A stretch of DNA of 64,000 bases, taken from the NCBI RefSeq assembly GCF_003012775.1, contig NZ_PXYG01000012.1:26095-90094 (forward strand). The letters run 5' to 3'. The notes beneath the pieces were generated by a model. The model was not told where the DNA came from, did not search any database, and worked only from the letters and a program-made list of their open reading frames with translations. Of the stretch, positions 18,947-27,319 are shown in pieces (within the stretch, counting starts at the first letter, position 1; the number at the start of each line of letters is the position of its first letter). Position numbers and translations under genes: made by a program. This DNA comes from Zobellella endophytica. GTDB taxonomy: Bacteria; Pseudomonadota; Gammaproteobacteria; Enterobacterales; Aeromonadaceae.

Positions 18947-19849
18947 ATGCCGAGAACCGATGATCTCATCCTGTTTGCCCAGGTGATCGAGCTGGGCTCC
19001 TTCAGCAAGGCGGCGGAAGCCAGCGGCCTGACCAACTCGGTGGTGAGCAAGCGCATCGCCCGGTTGGAAGAGGAGCTGGGCAGCACCCTGATCCACCGCA
19101 CCACGCGGCGCCTGACGCTGAGCGAGGCGGGGCAGGTGCTGTACCAGCGGGCGCGGCTGGTGGCCCAGTCGGCCCAGGAGGCATTCGATGCCGTCACCGG
19201 CTACAGCCAGGCGCTGCAGGGACACATTCGCATGTCGGTGCCGACCATTTCCGGCGAGTTGGTGCTGGCGGAGGCGGTCGCCGAATTTTGTGAGCTGCAT
19301 CCGGCTATCTCGGTGGATATGTCGCTGGAGAACCGCTTCGTGGACCTGATTGGCGAGGGCTACGATCTGGTGATCCGCACCGGCCACCTGGACGATTCCA
19401 ACCTGATCGCCCGCCATATCCTGGACTCGCGCTGGACCATCTGTGCCGCTCCCGCTTATATTAGCCGTCACGGCAAGCCGCAAGTGCCGGAAGACTTGCT
19501 CCAACATAACTGCCTTATCTATAGCTATCAGGAAAGCGGTGCCCGCGACTGGCTGTTCACGCGACACGGAGAGGTGTATCCGCTGCGGGTAGGCGGCAAT
19601 TTTTCCACCGACAACGCCGCCGCCTTGCGCAAGGCGGCCATCGCCGGCTTCGGCCTGGCCTATATGCCGCGCTGCCTGGTCTACCCGGATCTGCAGGCGG
19701 GCCGCCTGGTCGAGCTGCTGCCCCGCCAGGTGGGCAAGGTGCTGGGCATTTACGCGGTGTATCCCTACAGCCGCCAGCCGCCACGCAAAATCAAGCTGTT
19801 GATCGAGCACATCCGTGCCCGTTACATGGATATCAAGCATTACTTTTGA
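18947..19849 (+). CDS. LysR-family transcription regulator
   Basis: 300-residue LysR-type regulator of the CrgA-like group: N-terminal winged helix-turn-helix (FSKAAEASGLTNSVVSKRIARLEEELG, residues about 18-45) and a periplasmic-binding-like effector domain. Divergent from the lactate permease gene over a 159-base gap, so lactate regulation is plausible. It is followed 12 bases later by a Gfo/Idh/MocA oxidoreductase on the same strand, so that enzyme is an alternative target. The effector is unknown. Confidence 0.85.
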   Translation: MPRTDDLILFAQVIELGSFSKAAEASGLTNSVVSKRIARLEEELGSTLIHRTTRRLTLSEAGQVLYQRARLVAQSAQEAFDAVTGYSQALQGHIRMSVPTISGELVLAEAVAEFCELHPAISVDMSLENRFVDLIGEGYDLVIRTGHLDDSNLIARHILDSRWTICAAPAYISRHGKPQVPEDLLQHNCLIYSYQESGARDWLFTRHGEVYPLRVGGNFSTDNAAALRKAAIAGFGLAYMPRCLVYPDLQAGRLVELLPRQVGKVLGIYAVYPYSRQPPRKIKLLIEHIRARYMDIKHYF

Positions 19850-19861
19850 CGAGGTTGTCCC

Positions 19862-20899
19862 ATGATTAAAACCGCCGTGATTGGCTACGGCCAGTCCGCC
19901 AGTATTTTCCACCTGCCCTTTATCGACTGCCTGCCGGAGTTCGAGCTGGTGGCCATCTGCAGCTCCAAACCGGAGAAAGTGGCCAAGGACTGGCCCGAGG
20001 TGAAGGTGTATACCGATGCGGAGCAGATGCTGGAGGAGTCCGGGGCCCGGCTGGTGGTGATTACCGCCCCCAACGAGGTGCATTACGAGCTGGGCCGCAA
20101 GGCGCTCAACCTGGGGCTGCACGTGGTGATGGAAAAACCCATGGTGACCCAGCTGCACCAGGGGGTGGAGCTGATGAAACTGGCGGCGGCCAGGAACCTG
20201 TGCCTGATCCCCTTCCACAACCGCCGCTGGGACAGCGACTTCCTGACCATTCGCAAGCTGATTGCCGACAACAAGCTGGGTACCATCCACAGTTTCGAGT
20301 CCCACTACGACCGCTTTCGGCCGACCCCGCGCCAGCGCTGGCGCGAGCTGCCCGGTGAAGGGGTGGGCACCTGGTTCGATCTGGGCGCCCACCTGGTGGA
20401 TCAGGCGCTGGTGCTGTTCGGCAAGCCGCTGGCGGTAACCGGCCGCTGCCTGGCGCTGCGTCCTGGCTCGCCGGTCACCGATTACTTCCATGTGCAGCTG
20501 CATTACAGCGACAAGGAGGTGCTGCTGCATTCCAGCCCCTACCATCCGGGGCCGACCCTGCGCTTCAAGCTGCAGGGGGAGCTGGGCTGCTACATCAAGC
20601 TCGGTTTCGATCCCCAGGAAGAGCGGCTGCGCGACGGCATAGTGCCGGACTCGCCCTACCTGGCGAAGGAAGCGGAAAGCGATTACGGCACCTTCTATTC
20701 CGACGCCGAACCCGAGGTGATCGAGTCGGTGGTGGGCGGTTACCGCTATTTCTACGAAGCCACCGCCAAGGCCATCCGCGGCGAAGGCCCGCTGCCGGTG
20801 ACGGTGCAGGACGCGCTGGACGGGCTCAACATCATCAACCTGGCGGAAAAAAGCACGGTGGAAGGCCGCACCCTGCCGGTGGGCTCGACCACCTTCTGA
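19862..20899 (+). CDS. Gfo/Idh/MocA-family oxidoreductase
   Basis: 345-residue NAD(P)-dependent sugar or polyol dehydrogenase-type enzyme. The Rossmann start is VIGYGQSASIFHLPFI; the EKP motif (HVVMEKPMVTQ) and NRRWDSDFLTIRKLI follow, the usual signs of the YdgJ/YhhX subgroup. C-terminal alpha/beta domain with WFDLGAHLVDQAL. The substrate cannot be told from sequence. A ribosome site (GACGAGG) lies in the 12-base gap after the LysR gene; the two probably form an operon. Confidence 0.85.
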   Translation: MIKTAVIGYGQSASIFHLPFIDCLPEFELVAICSSKPEKVAKDWPEVKVYTDAEQMLEESGARLVVITAPNEVHYELGRKALNLGLHVVMEKPMVTQLHQGVELMKLAAARNLCLIPFHNRRWDSDFLTIRKLIADNKLGTIHSFESHYDRFRPTPRQRWRELPGEGVGTWFDLGAHLVDQALVLFGKPLAVTGRCLALRPGSPVTDYFHVQLHYSDKEVLLHSSPYHPGPTLRFKLQGELGCYIKLGFDPQEERLRDGIVPDSPYLAKEAESDYGTFYSDAEPEVIESVVGGYRYFYEATAKAIRGEGPLPVTVQDALDGLNIINLAEKSTVEGRTLPVGSTTF

Positions 20900-20973
20900 A
20901 TGCCGGCAGGCGTCGTGCCGGACTTTTTTACGGAGCCTGGCTGCAGACTGCCGATATATTCTCGGATTTTTCT

Positions 20974-21040
20974 GTGGTCACTCCCGAAGGCGGGAGCCCA
21001 GTGCAACCCTGGTCATCTCCGCCTTCACGGAGATGACCAC
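20974..21040. repeat. Two-hairpin dispersed repeat, copy 2 (inverted)
   Basis: Same element as 10902-10964 in the opposite orientation: CTCCCG-AAGG-CGGGAG (20981-20996) then ATCTCCG-CCTTCA-CGGAGAT (21015-21034). The ends GTGGTCA and TGACCAC form a terminal inverted repeat, giving a roughly 67-base foldback unit between two convergent genes. Confidence 0.7.
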
Positions 21041-21099
21041 GACTAATACCGCAGTGATAAAGGGAAATAAAGCAGGCGATGGACCTTGCCTCAGGCTGC

Positions 21100-21126
21100 A
21101 ACGGCGACCCCCGGGGTCGCCGTTTT
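21100..21126 (+). terminator. Rho-independent terminator
   Basis: GC-rich stem AACGGCGACCCC / GGGGTCGCCGTT with a very tight loop, followed by TTTTT on the plus strand. It lies about 200 bases after the Gfo/Idh/MocA gene and directly after the stop codon of the convergent YeiH-family gene. Confidence 0.7.
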
Positions 21127-21133
21127 TATGGGC

Positions 21134-22174
21134 TCAGCCCAGCAGGATATAGCCGATGATCAGGGCTGCGATAAAGAGGGTTTCCAGCACCACCAGCAGC
21201 ACCGGCTTCCAGCCCACCGAGAGGATGTCCTTGAGCTGGGTGCGCACGCCGAGGGCGGCGATGGCGGTGAGCAGCAGCCAGGAGGAGCTGCCGGCCAGGG
21301 GCTGGCTGACGGCGCTGGGGATCCAGCCCAGGCTGTTGAGCACGAACAGCGCCACGAAGCCGAGCAGGAAGCCGGGAATGGCCACGCCCTTGCCGCCTTC
21401 CGCGTCGCCGCGGTGGCGGGCCGCGCGACGGATCACGATGCCGATGGCCATGACGATGGGCACCAGCATGGCCACCCGCAGCAGCTTGACAAAGGTGCTG
21501 AGATCGCCCACCTCGCTCGACATGCTGTAGCCGGCGCCCACCACCTGAGCCACGTCGTGGATGGTGGCGCCGATAAAGAGTCCGGACTCCTGGGGGCTGA
21601 GCCCCAGGCTGGTGCTGATCATGGGATAGAAGATCATCGCCAGGGTGCTGAGGGTGGTGACGCTGATCACGGTGAACAGGGTGTCGCGCTTGGCCTGATC
21701 GTCTTGCTTCAGCACACTGCTGATGGCCATGGCCGCCGAGGCGCCGCAGATGGCCACCGAGCCGCCGGTGAGGGTGCCGAAGGCGGAAGAAAAGCCCAGC
21801 AGCCGCGCCATCAGGATGCCGAAGCCGATGGTCAGCAGCACCGCCGAGCACACCATCAGCAGCGGCGACCAGCCCAGGGTGAGCACGTCGCCGAAGGTGA
21901 TGCGCAGGCCCAGCATGGCCACCCCCAGGCGCAGCAGGGTCTTGGCGGAGAATTCCAGCCCCGCCAGGCAATGCTGCTCCTGGCTCAGGAAATTGAACGC
22001 CAGCCCCAGCAGCAGCGCCATCAGCATGGCGGGGGCGCCGTACTGCTGGGACAGGAAGCTGGCGGCGATGCCGATGGTGACCGCCACGCAGACGCCGGGA
22101 AAGTAGCGTTTTCTCACCTCTTCGATTCGATGCATCATGTCCATTACCTGATTTTGAGTATCCACGGCCATCAC
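21134..22174 (-). CDS. YeiH-family (UPF0324) putative anion exporter
   Basis: 346-residue inner-membrane protein of the YeiH/PSE (putative sulfate exporter) family: about ten hydrophobic segments, with the motifs GGSVAICGASAAMAISS and IGATIHDVAQVVGAGYSMS. Some relatives export sulfonates such as isethionate or cysteate products; the substrate here is not known. Divergent from a LysR regulator that starts about 150 bases away. In E. coli, yeiH is likewise paired with the LysR gene yeiE. Confidence 0.85.
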   Translation of the reverse strand: MMAVDTQNQVMDMMHRIEEVRKRYFPGVCVAVTIGIAASFLSQQYGAPAMLMALLLGLAFNFLSQEQHCLAGLEFSAKTLLRLGVAMLGLRITFGDVLTLGWSPLLMVCSAVLLTIGFGILMARLLGFSSAFGTLTGGSVAICGASAAMAISSVLKQDDQAKRDTLFTVISVTTLSTLAMIFYPMISTSLGLSPQESGLFIGATIHDVAQVVGAGYSMSSEVGDLSTFVKLLRVAMLVPIVMAIGIVIRRAARHRGDAEGGKGVAIPGFLLGFVALFVLNSLGWIPSAVSQPLAGSSSWLLLTAIAALGVRTQLKDILSVGWKPVLLVVLETLFIAALIIGYILLG

Positions 22175-22321
22175 TGTCGTCCTTGTTGGTGGAGGCGCGG
22201 CAGGGCGCCACTGTTCCCTTCATGGTAGGAAGCCGGCCCGGCGGGATCTAATGCCTTTTTCTAGCAGGGCGGTTACTTTTCTGCATACAATGCCCGATCG
22301 GCGGATGAAGCGGGGGAAAGC

Positions 22322-23218
22322 ATGGAGAGCAAGTGGCTGCACGACTTCGTCGCCCTGGCCGAACAGGGCAATTTTTCCAAGGCGGCGGAGGCGCGCTTCG
22401 TGACCCAGCCGGCCTTCAGCCGGCGCATCCGCTCCCTGGAAAACTGGCTGGGAGTGCCGCTGGTGCACCGGGATCGCCATCCGCTGGTGTTGACCGAGGC
22501 GGGGGAAATCTTTCTCGAGCAGGCCCGGCAGTGGCTGGCCCAGATCTACGGGCTGCGCGGCCAGTTGCGCCAGACCCTGCACGAACACCAGAGCCTGAGC
22601 TTCATGGCCCAGCCCTCGCTGGCGGTGACCTTCTTTCCCGGCTGGATCCACCGGCTGCGCCCCCTGCTGGGAGACAGCCTGATCCGCCTCAATACCGGCC
22701 ATTACCACGATGCCATCGAGCAGTTCATGGCCGGCTCGGTCGACTTCTTGCTGTGTTTTTCCGGCGGGACCGCCAGCCCGGCGCTGAATCGCCCGGAGGT
22801 GGAACGCCTGGTAGTGGGCCGGGACCGGCTGGTGCTGGTGTCGGCGGTGGATGCCGCCGGCGCGCCGCTGCACCCCTTGTCGCCGGAAGTGCCGCTGCGG
22901 TTGTTGCTCTATCCCCGGGACTCCTTCCTGGGGGCGCTGATCCAGCGGGAGTGCCTGCCGGCGCTGAGCGAGCAGCCCTGCCGCCCGGTGTGTGAAAACG
23001 CGCTGGGCGAGGGGCTGAAGGCATTGGCCCTGCAGGGGGACGGTGCCAGCTTCCTGCCGGCGGGGCTGGTCGGGGAAGAGCTGGCCCAAGGGCGGCTGGT
23101 CGAGCTGCCGTTGCTGGTGCAGGTAAGGTTGGATATCGAGCTGTGCCGGCTGGCGCCGCCCCGCTCCGAGCAGGCGGAGCTGTGCTGGCAACGGATCCGG
23201 ACGCTGGCCGAGGGCTAG
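22322..23218 (+). CDS. LysR-family transcription regulator (HypT/YjiE-like)
   Basis: 298-residue LysR regulator. The opening MESKWLHDFVALAEQGNFSK resembles the HypT/YjiE group, followed by RRIRSLENWLG; residues about 90-298 form the effector domain. HypT senses hypochlorite in E. coli, but similarity by eye is not enough to transfer this. Divergent from the YeiH-family exporter, its likely target. The 3' end overlaps the convergent TetR gene by 4 bases. Confidence 0.82.
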   Translation: MESKWLHDFVALAEQGNFSKAAEARFVTQPAFSRRIRSLENWLGVPLVHRDRHPLVLTEAGEIFLEQARQWLAQIYGLRGQLRQTLHEHQSLSFMAQPSLAVTFFPGWIHRLRPLLGDSLIRLNTGHYHDAIEQFMAGSVDFLLCFSGGTASPALNRPEVERLVVGRDRLVLVSAVDAAGAPLHPLSPEVPLRLLLYPRDSFLGALIQRECLPALSEQPCRPVCENALGEGLKALALQGDGASFLPAGLVGEELAQGRLVELPLLVQVRLDIELCRLAPPRSEQAELCWQRIRTLAEG

Positions 23219-23793
23219 CGCGCCCGCAGCGCCGCCAGCAGCCGGTCGGCGGTTTCCTGCAGGCAGTCGGGGGCGGGGTGCACATGGGCATAGGTGCGCA
23301 GGCCGTAGATGCCTACCAGCAGCAACCGGGCCAGTTGTTCCGGGGTGGCGTCGTCGCGGGCCTCGCCGGCCTGTTGCGCCGCCGCCAGCATCTGCGCCAG
23401 GCGGCACTCCAGATCGTTCAGCAAGGTCCCCAGGCGGGCGGATACTTCCTCGTCCTGTTCGCTCAGCTCCTGCAGCGTCTTGGTCAGCAGGCAGGCCATG
23501 GAATCGCAGCTCTGTATTTCCATCACCACCTGATCCAGGTAGCGGCGCAGCCCGGCCAAGGGGGAGACCCCTTCGAAGCTGGCGGCCAGCGCCGCCTGGC
23601 GGTCGGCCACATAGTGATCCACCGCCGCCAGCAGCAGCCCCTTCTTGTTGCCGAAGGCGCAGTAGATGCTGCCCGGGTGCAGCCCGGTGGCGGCCACCAG
23701 ATCCTGCATGGTGGTGGCGGCAAAGCCCTTGTGGCGAAAGGCCTGCATGGCGGACCTCAGTACCTGGTCCCGATCGAAACTTGCTGTACGCAT
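23215..23793 (-). CDS. TetR-family repressor
   Basis: 192-residue TetR regulator: DNA-binding region FRHKGFAATTMQDLVAATGLHPGSIYCAFGNKKGLL (residues about 18-52) and a TetR C-terminal ligand domain containing CDSMACLLTKTLQEL. Divergent from an old-yellow-enzyme reductase; two palindromic sites lie between the two genes, so it very probably represses both itself and the reductase until an electrophile or related ligand arrives, as NemR does for nemA in E. coli. NemR-like Cys use is possible but unproven. Confidence 0.88.
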   Translation of the reverse strand: MRTASFDRDQVLRSAMQAFRHKGFAATTMQDLVAATGLHPGSIYCAFGNKKGLLLAAVDHYVADRQAALAASFEGVSPLAGLRRYLDQVVMEIQSCDSMACLLTKTLQELSEQDEEVSARLGTLLNDLECRLAQMLAAAQQAGEARDDATPEQLARLLLVGIYGLRTYAHVHPAPDCLQETADRLLAALRAR

Positions 23794-23850
23794 CTTGGTT
23801 CTCCCCGTTCCGCCCTAGTGTACCCCCGCCCGCCGGTGATGCCAAAATAT

Positions 23851-23868
23851 CTTGAATGATTGTTCAAG
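23851..23868. promoter_or_regulatory. TetR operator, imperfect palindrome
   Basis: CTTGAATGATTGTTCAAG: 6-bp arms CTTGAA/TTCAAG around a 6-base centre. It lies about 58 bases upstream of the TetR start and shares the TTGAAT-type half-site with the perfect palindrome at 23902. Confidence 0.65.
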
Positions 23869-23901
23869 AAAGGCTTGAAAACGGCGAGGGACGTCCCTAT
23901 C

Positions 23902-23917
23902 TTGAATGTACATTCAA
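23902..23917. promoter_or_regulatory. TetR operator, perfect 16-bp palindrome
   Basis: TTGAATGTACATTCAA is a perfect palindrome 16 bases before the reductase start codon, where a bound repressor would block transcription or initiation. Its half-site matches the site at 23851. Confidence 0.75.
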
Positions 23918-23933
23918 ATAAGAGGACGCCCCC

Positions 23934-24980
23934 GTGACCGCCTATCCATCCCTGTTCGAACCCTATCGCCTGAACGACCGCCTGACCCTGGCCAACCGCA
24001 TCGTGATGGCGCCGCTCACCCGCAGCATGGCCGGTCCCGGCCTGGTGCCCACCCGGGCCATGGCCGATTACTACGGCCGCCGGGCCGACGCGGGCCTGAT
24101 CGTCAGCGAGGCCACCATCATCCGTCCCGACGGCCAGGGCTACCCGGACACCCCCGGCATCTACAGCCAGGCGCAGATCGACGGCTGGAAGCAGGTGACC
24201 GCGGCGGTGCACCGCAATGGCGGCAAGATCTTCCTGCAGCTGTGGCACGTGGGCCGGCTGGCGCACTCCCATTTCACCGGCGAGCAGCCGGTGGCGCCCA
24301 GCGCCGTCGCCTTCGAAGGCACCCTGCCGCGGATGCGGGAGCTGAGCTACGAGCTGCCCCGGGAGCTGAGCCGGGAGGAGATAGCGCAACTGGTGGCCGA
24401 CTACGCCCGGGCGGCGGAAAACGCCATCGCCGCCGGCTTCGACGGGGTGGAGATCCACGGCGCCAACGGCTACCTGATCGATCAGTTCCTGCACCATGAC
24501 ACCAACCACAGGACCGACGACTACGGCCGGACCCCGGAAAACATGAGCCGCTTCGCCCTCGAGGTGGTGGACGCGGTGGCGGCCCGGGTGGGTGCGGACC
24601 GCACCGCCATCCGCCTGACCCCGGGGGCCTATGTCCATATGCAGGCGGATGCCCGGGACCGGGCGGTGTTCGACCACCTGCTGGGCGAGCTGGAGCGGCG
24701 GGAGCTGGCCTACCTGCACCTGGGCATCTTCGACGACAGCCTGAGATTCGACTTCCTCGGCGGCCGTGCCAGCGAGTACCTGCGCCGCCACTACGGCGGC
24801 ACCCTGATCGGCGTGGGCGGCCTGACCCCGCAAAGCGCGAGCGAGAGCCTGGCCCAGGGCCGCTTCGAGCTGGCGGCCATCGGCCGGCCCTTTATCGCCA
24901 ACCCGGATTACGTGCGCCGGGTGCAGCAGGCCGAACCCCTGGTGGAATACCACCAGGATATGCTGGCCGAACTGGTGTAG
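23934..24980 (+). CDS. Old-yellow-enzyme alkene reductase (NemA-like)
   Basis: 348-residue FMN-dependent NAD(P)H oxidoreductase that reduces activated C=C bonds (and in NemA relatives nitro compounds and N-ethylmaleimide). Motifs: MAPLTRSMAG at the FMN site, LWHVGRLAH, GFDGVEIHGANGYLIDQFLHHDTNHRTDDYGR with the OYE His/Asn and Tyr residues, and C-terminal AAIGRPFIANPDYVRR. The start is GTG with AGAGGA about 9 bases upstream. The divergent TetR repressor and its operators form a detoxification pair. Confidence 0.9.
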   Translation: MTAYPSLFEPYRLNDRLTLANRIVMAPLTRSMAGPGLVPTRAMADYYGRRADAGLIVSEATIIRPDGQGYPDTPGIYSQAQIDGWKQVTAAVHRNGGKIFLQLWHVGRLAHSHFTGEQPVAPSAVAFEGTLPRMRELSYELPRELSREEIAQLVADYARAAENAIAAGFDGVEIHGANGYLIDQFLHHDTNHRTDDYGRTPENMSRFALEVVDAVAARVGADRTAIRLTPGAYVHMQADARDRAVFDHLLGELERRELAYLHLGIFDDSLRFDFLGGRASEYLRRHYGGTLIGVGGLTPQSASESLAQGRFELAAIGRPFIANPDYVRRVQQAEPLVEYHQDMLAELV

Positions 24981-25046
24981 GAAAAAGCCGAGGGCCGGCT
25001 CACCGGCCTTGCATCCCGCTGCGACTCAGCGGGGCGGCGCGGAGCC

Positions 25047-25514
25047 TCACTCGTGCCGCAGCCGCAGTGCCAGACCCTGCAGGAAATTGCGCAAGAACTG
25101 ATCGCCGCATTGCTGGTAGTGCTTGTGGCCGGGGTTGCGGAACAGGGAAGTCAGTTCCGACTTGCCGACATTGAAACCGGCCTGGGCCAGCATGGCGAGG
25201 ATGTCCTCTTCCTTCAGTTCCAGCGCCACCCGCAGCTTCTTGAAGACCAGGTTGTTGACAGGCTCGGCGACGGCGGGCCGGGTAACGGGGCCGCCTTCCC
25301 TCGGGCCACGGCGTTGCAGGATCAGGCCGTCGAGAAAGGCCAGCAGCTGTTGGTCACCGCAGCTCTGGTAATGGGCCTCGTCTTCCTTGGCCAGCCAGGC
25401 CAGCAGCTGTGGCTCGGTGACGTCGGTATTCGCCAGCCGGAACAGGGCGATGGCCCCGGCATCGGGCAGGTTCAGGGCATAGCGAAGGCGGCGCAGGATA
25501 TCGTTATTGGTCAT
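25047..25514 (-). CDS. yehS: DUF1456 family protein (YehS-like)
   Basis: 155-residue cytosolic protein made of two copies of the DUF1456 repeat: NNDILRRLRYALNLPDAGAI..HYQSCGDQQLLAFLDGLI and NNLVFKKLRVALELKEEDIL..HYQQCGDQFLRNFLQGLA. Matches YehS of enterobacteria, whose biochemical role is not established. It overlaps the upstream RNA-binding protein gene by 11 bases, so the two are co-transcribed. Confidence 0.88.
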   Translation of the reverse strand: MTNNDILRRLRYALNLPDAGAIALFRLANTDVTEPQLLAWLAKEDEAHYQSCGDQQLLAFLDGLILQRRGPREGGPVTRPAVAEPVNNLVFKKLRVALELKEEDILAMLAQAGFNVGKSELTSLFRNPGHKHYQQCGDQFLRNFLQGLALRLRHE

Positions 25515-25770
25515 GGCCGTTTTCCCCCGCCTTGGTGTCGGCTTTCTTCACCCGGATTTTCTGGCCGTCCACTTCGGCACCGTTCAGGCTCTTGATGGCG
25601 GCCTTGGCCTGGGAGGGGTTGGGCATAAAGGCGAAGCCGAAACCTTTGGAATTTTTGGTATTGGGGTCCATCACCAGATGGAAATAATGCACCAGGCCGT
25701 AGGGGGCTAACAGGGACAGCACTTTCTGCTCTGTGGTGAGGCGGGACAGGCCCCGGATCATGATTTTCAT
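25504..25770 (-). CDS. Small RRM-domain RNA-binding protein
   Basis: 88 residues that are essentially one RNA recognition motif: RNP2-like MKIMIRGL at the start and RNP1-like KGFGFAFM in the middle, then AKAAIKSLNGAEVDGQKIRVKKA. Such stand-alone RRM proteins occur in proteobacteria and cyanobacteria, with roles in mRNA handling inferred more than shown. Start at 25770 chosen because it begins the RRM fold; a longer reading has no support. It overlaps the DUF1456 gene. Confidence 0.88.
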   Translation of the reverse strand: MKIMIRGLSRLTTEQKVLSLLAPYGLVHYFHLVMDPNTKNSKGFGFAFMPNPSQAKAAIKSLNGAEVDGQKIRVKKADTKAGENGHDQ

Positions 25771-25921
25771 TGTTTCTCCAGTACTGCCTTGAGCCGGCAG
25801 CAGGTGCTGGGTTGGCGGCGGGCAAGCGGGGCGGGCCGGACGCAAAAGGGCGGCGAGAGTAACAGGTCCCGCCGGCAGCGTCAGCCCCGGCTGGTGTAAA
25901 AATCACCAGCCGGGGCTGCGG

Positions 25922-27181
25922 TTATTCGAAGAACGCCTTGATCTCCTCGGCGGGAGCGGGGATGGACAGATCCAGATCCCTGCCCAGCTCCTCGATCAGC
26001 AGCCGGAAACAGCTCATCCGCGCCCGGTGCTTGCTGTTGGCGTCGATACGGTGCCAGGGCGCCATGTCGCTGTGGGTTCGTTCCAGCATCTCGTCCCGGG
26101 CCTGCTGGTAGTCCTGCCATTTGGTGCGATTGCGCAGGTCTTCGGGGGTGAGCTTCCACTGCTTGGCCGGATCCCGATAGCGGGCCTCGAAGCGGCCGAG
26201 CTGGGTGTCGGCGCTGACGTCCAGCCAGATCTTCACCAGCCGCATATGCTCGGCGGTGATGGTGCGCTCGAACTCGTTGATCTCCCGGTAGGCCCGCCGC
26301 CAGGCGGCATCGTCGGCGAAACCTTCCACCCGCTCCACCAGCACCCGGCCGTACCAAGAGCGATCGAACACCGCCCAGCGGCCCTGGGACGGCAACCGCT
26401 GCCAGAACCGCTGCAGCCAGTGCTGCTCCCGCTCCCGGGCGTCGGGGGCGGCGATGGGCCAGACGCTGAGCCAGCGCGGATCCAGGCACCAGGCCAGCCG
26501 GCGGATGATGCCGCCCTTGCCGGCGGCGTCGGCTCCTTCCAGCACGATCACCGCGCTCTGCCCCTGGCGGCCCATGGCCTGGTGGATCAGCGCCAGCTGC
26601 TTCTGCAGGGGCTTGAGCTCTTCCTTGTTCTTCTGTTTGTTCATCTTGTTGTCCTTGTGCCCGTTCAGGGGAAAAACTGCCGCGGCAGCCTGATTCAGGG
26701 TAGTACAAGGGGCCGCTACAGCGGCAGGGGGACAGTTCTCCTTGACGGTGCGGATGGCGAAGCTGCTGTCCACGGTTTGGATCATCGGCAGTTTCTGCAG
26801 CCGGCGCACCCATTGCTCGAACCCCTTGAGATCGGCGGTGACCACCTGCAGCAGGTAGTCGAAGGCACCGGACACGGTGTGGCAGTTGATCACCTCGGGC
26901 ATGTCCCGCACCGCCTGCTCGAACTGATCCACCAGCGCATCCCGGTGCTGGCTGAGCCTGACCTGCACGAAGATGGTTACTCCTAAGCCCAGTTTGTCCT
27001 TGTTCAGGCAGGCCCGGTAGCCTTCGATCAGCCCTTCCTGCTCGAAGCGGCGCACCCGCCGGGCGCAGGGGGAGGGTGACAGGCTGACCCGCTCCGACAG
27101 CTCGGCGGTGGTGAGGCGGGCGTCCTGTTGCAGGGCGTCCAGCAGCTGGCGATCGATACGATCCAGTTTGGCGGCGGTCAT
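25922..27181 (-). CDS. Lrp/AsnC regulator fused to polyphosphate kinase 2
   Basis: 419-residue chain. Residues 1 to about 150 are a complete Lrp/AsnC regulator (helix-turn-helix LTTAELSERVSLSPSPCARRVRRFEQEG, then the RAM domain ending VDSSFAIRTVKEN). An Ala/Pro-rich linker of roughly 30 residues leads to a complete PPK2 domain (about 180-419): Walker A LEGADAAGKGG, Walker B FDRSWYGRVLVERV, and KWQDYQQARDEMLERTHS. PPK2 enzymes move phosphate between polyphosphate and nucleotides. There is no stop codon in the join. An ATG at 26644 with AAGGA 7 bases upstream could also start a free 240-residue PPK2. Divergent from an EamA exporter, a likely target of the Lrp part. Confidence 0.78.
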   Translation of the reverse strand: MTAAKLDRIDRQLLDALQQDARLTTAELSERVSLSPSPCARRVRRFEQEGLIEGYRACLNKDKLGLGVTIFVQVRLSQHRDALVDQFEQAVRDMPEVINCHTVSGAFDYLLQVVTADLKGFEQWVRRLQKLPMIQTVDSSFAIRTVKENCPPAAVAAPCTTLNQAAAAVFPLNGHKDNKMNKQKNKEELKPLQKQLALIHQAMGRQGQSAVIVLEGADAAGKGGIIRRLAWCLDPRWLSVWPIAAPDAREREQHWLQRFWQRLPSQGRWAVFDRSWYGRVLVERVEGFADDAAWRRAYREINEFERTITAEHMRLVKIWLDVSADTQLGRFEARYRDPAKQWKLTPEDLRNRTKWQDYQQARDEMLERTHSDMAPWHRIDANSKHRARMSCFRLLIEELGRDLDLSIPAPAEEIKAFFE

Positions 27182-27319
27182 GGCTTGGCTCTTGTTACCG
27201 TTTACATGGGTTTTATTGGCTCAACAAGCCAATAGTGGTGGTTATTGTGCTTCATTTTGCCAACATCAGCCAGGCCGACAGGCGCACAATCTAGGCTCTT
27301 ATTCCGCGGAGTCTGTGCC

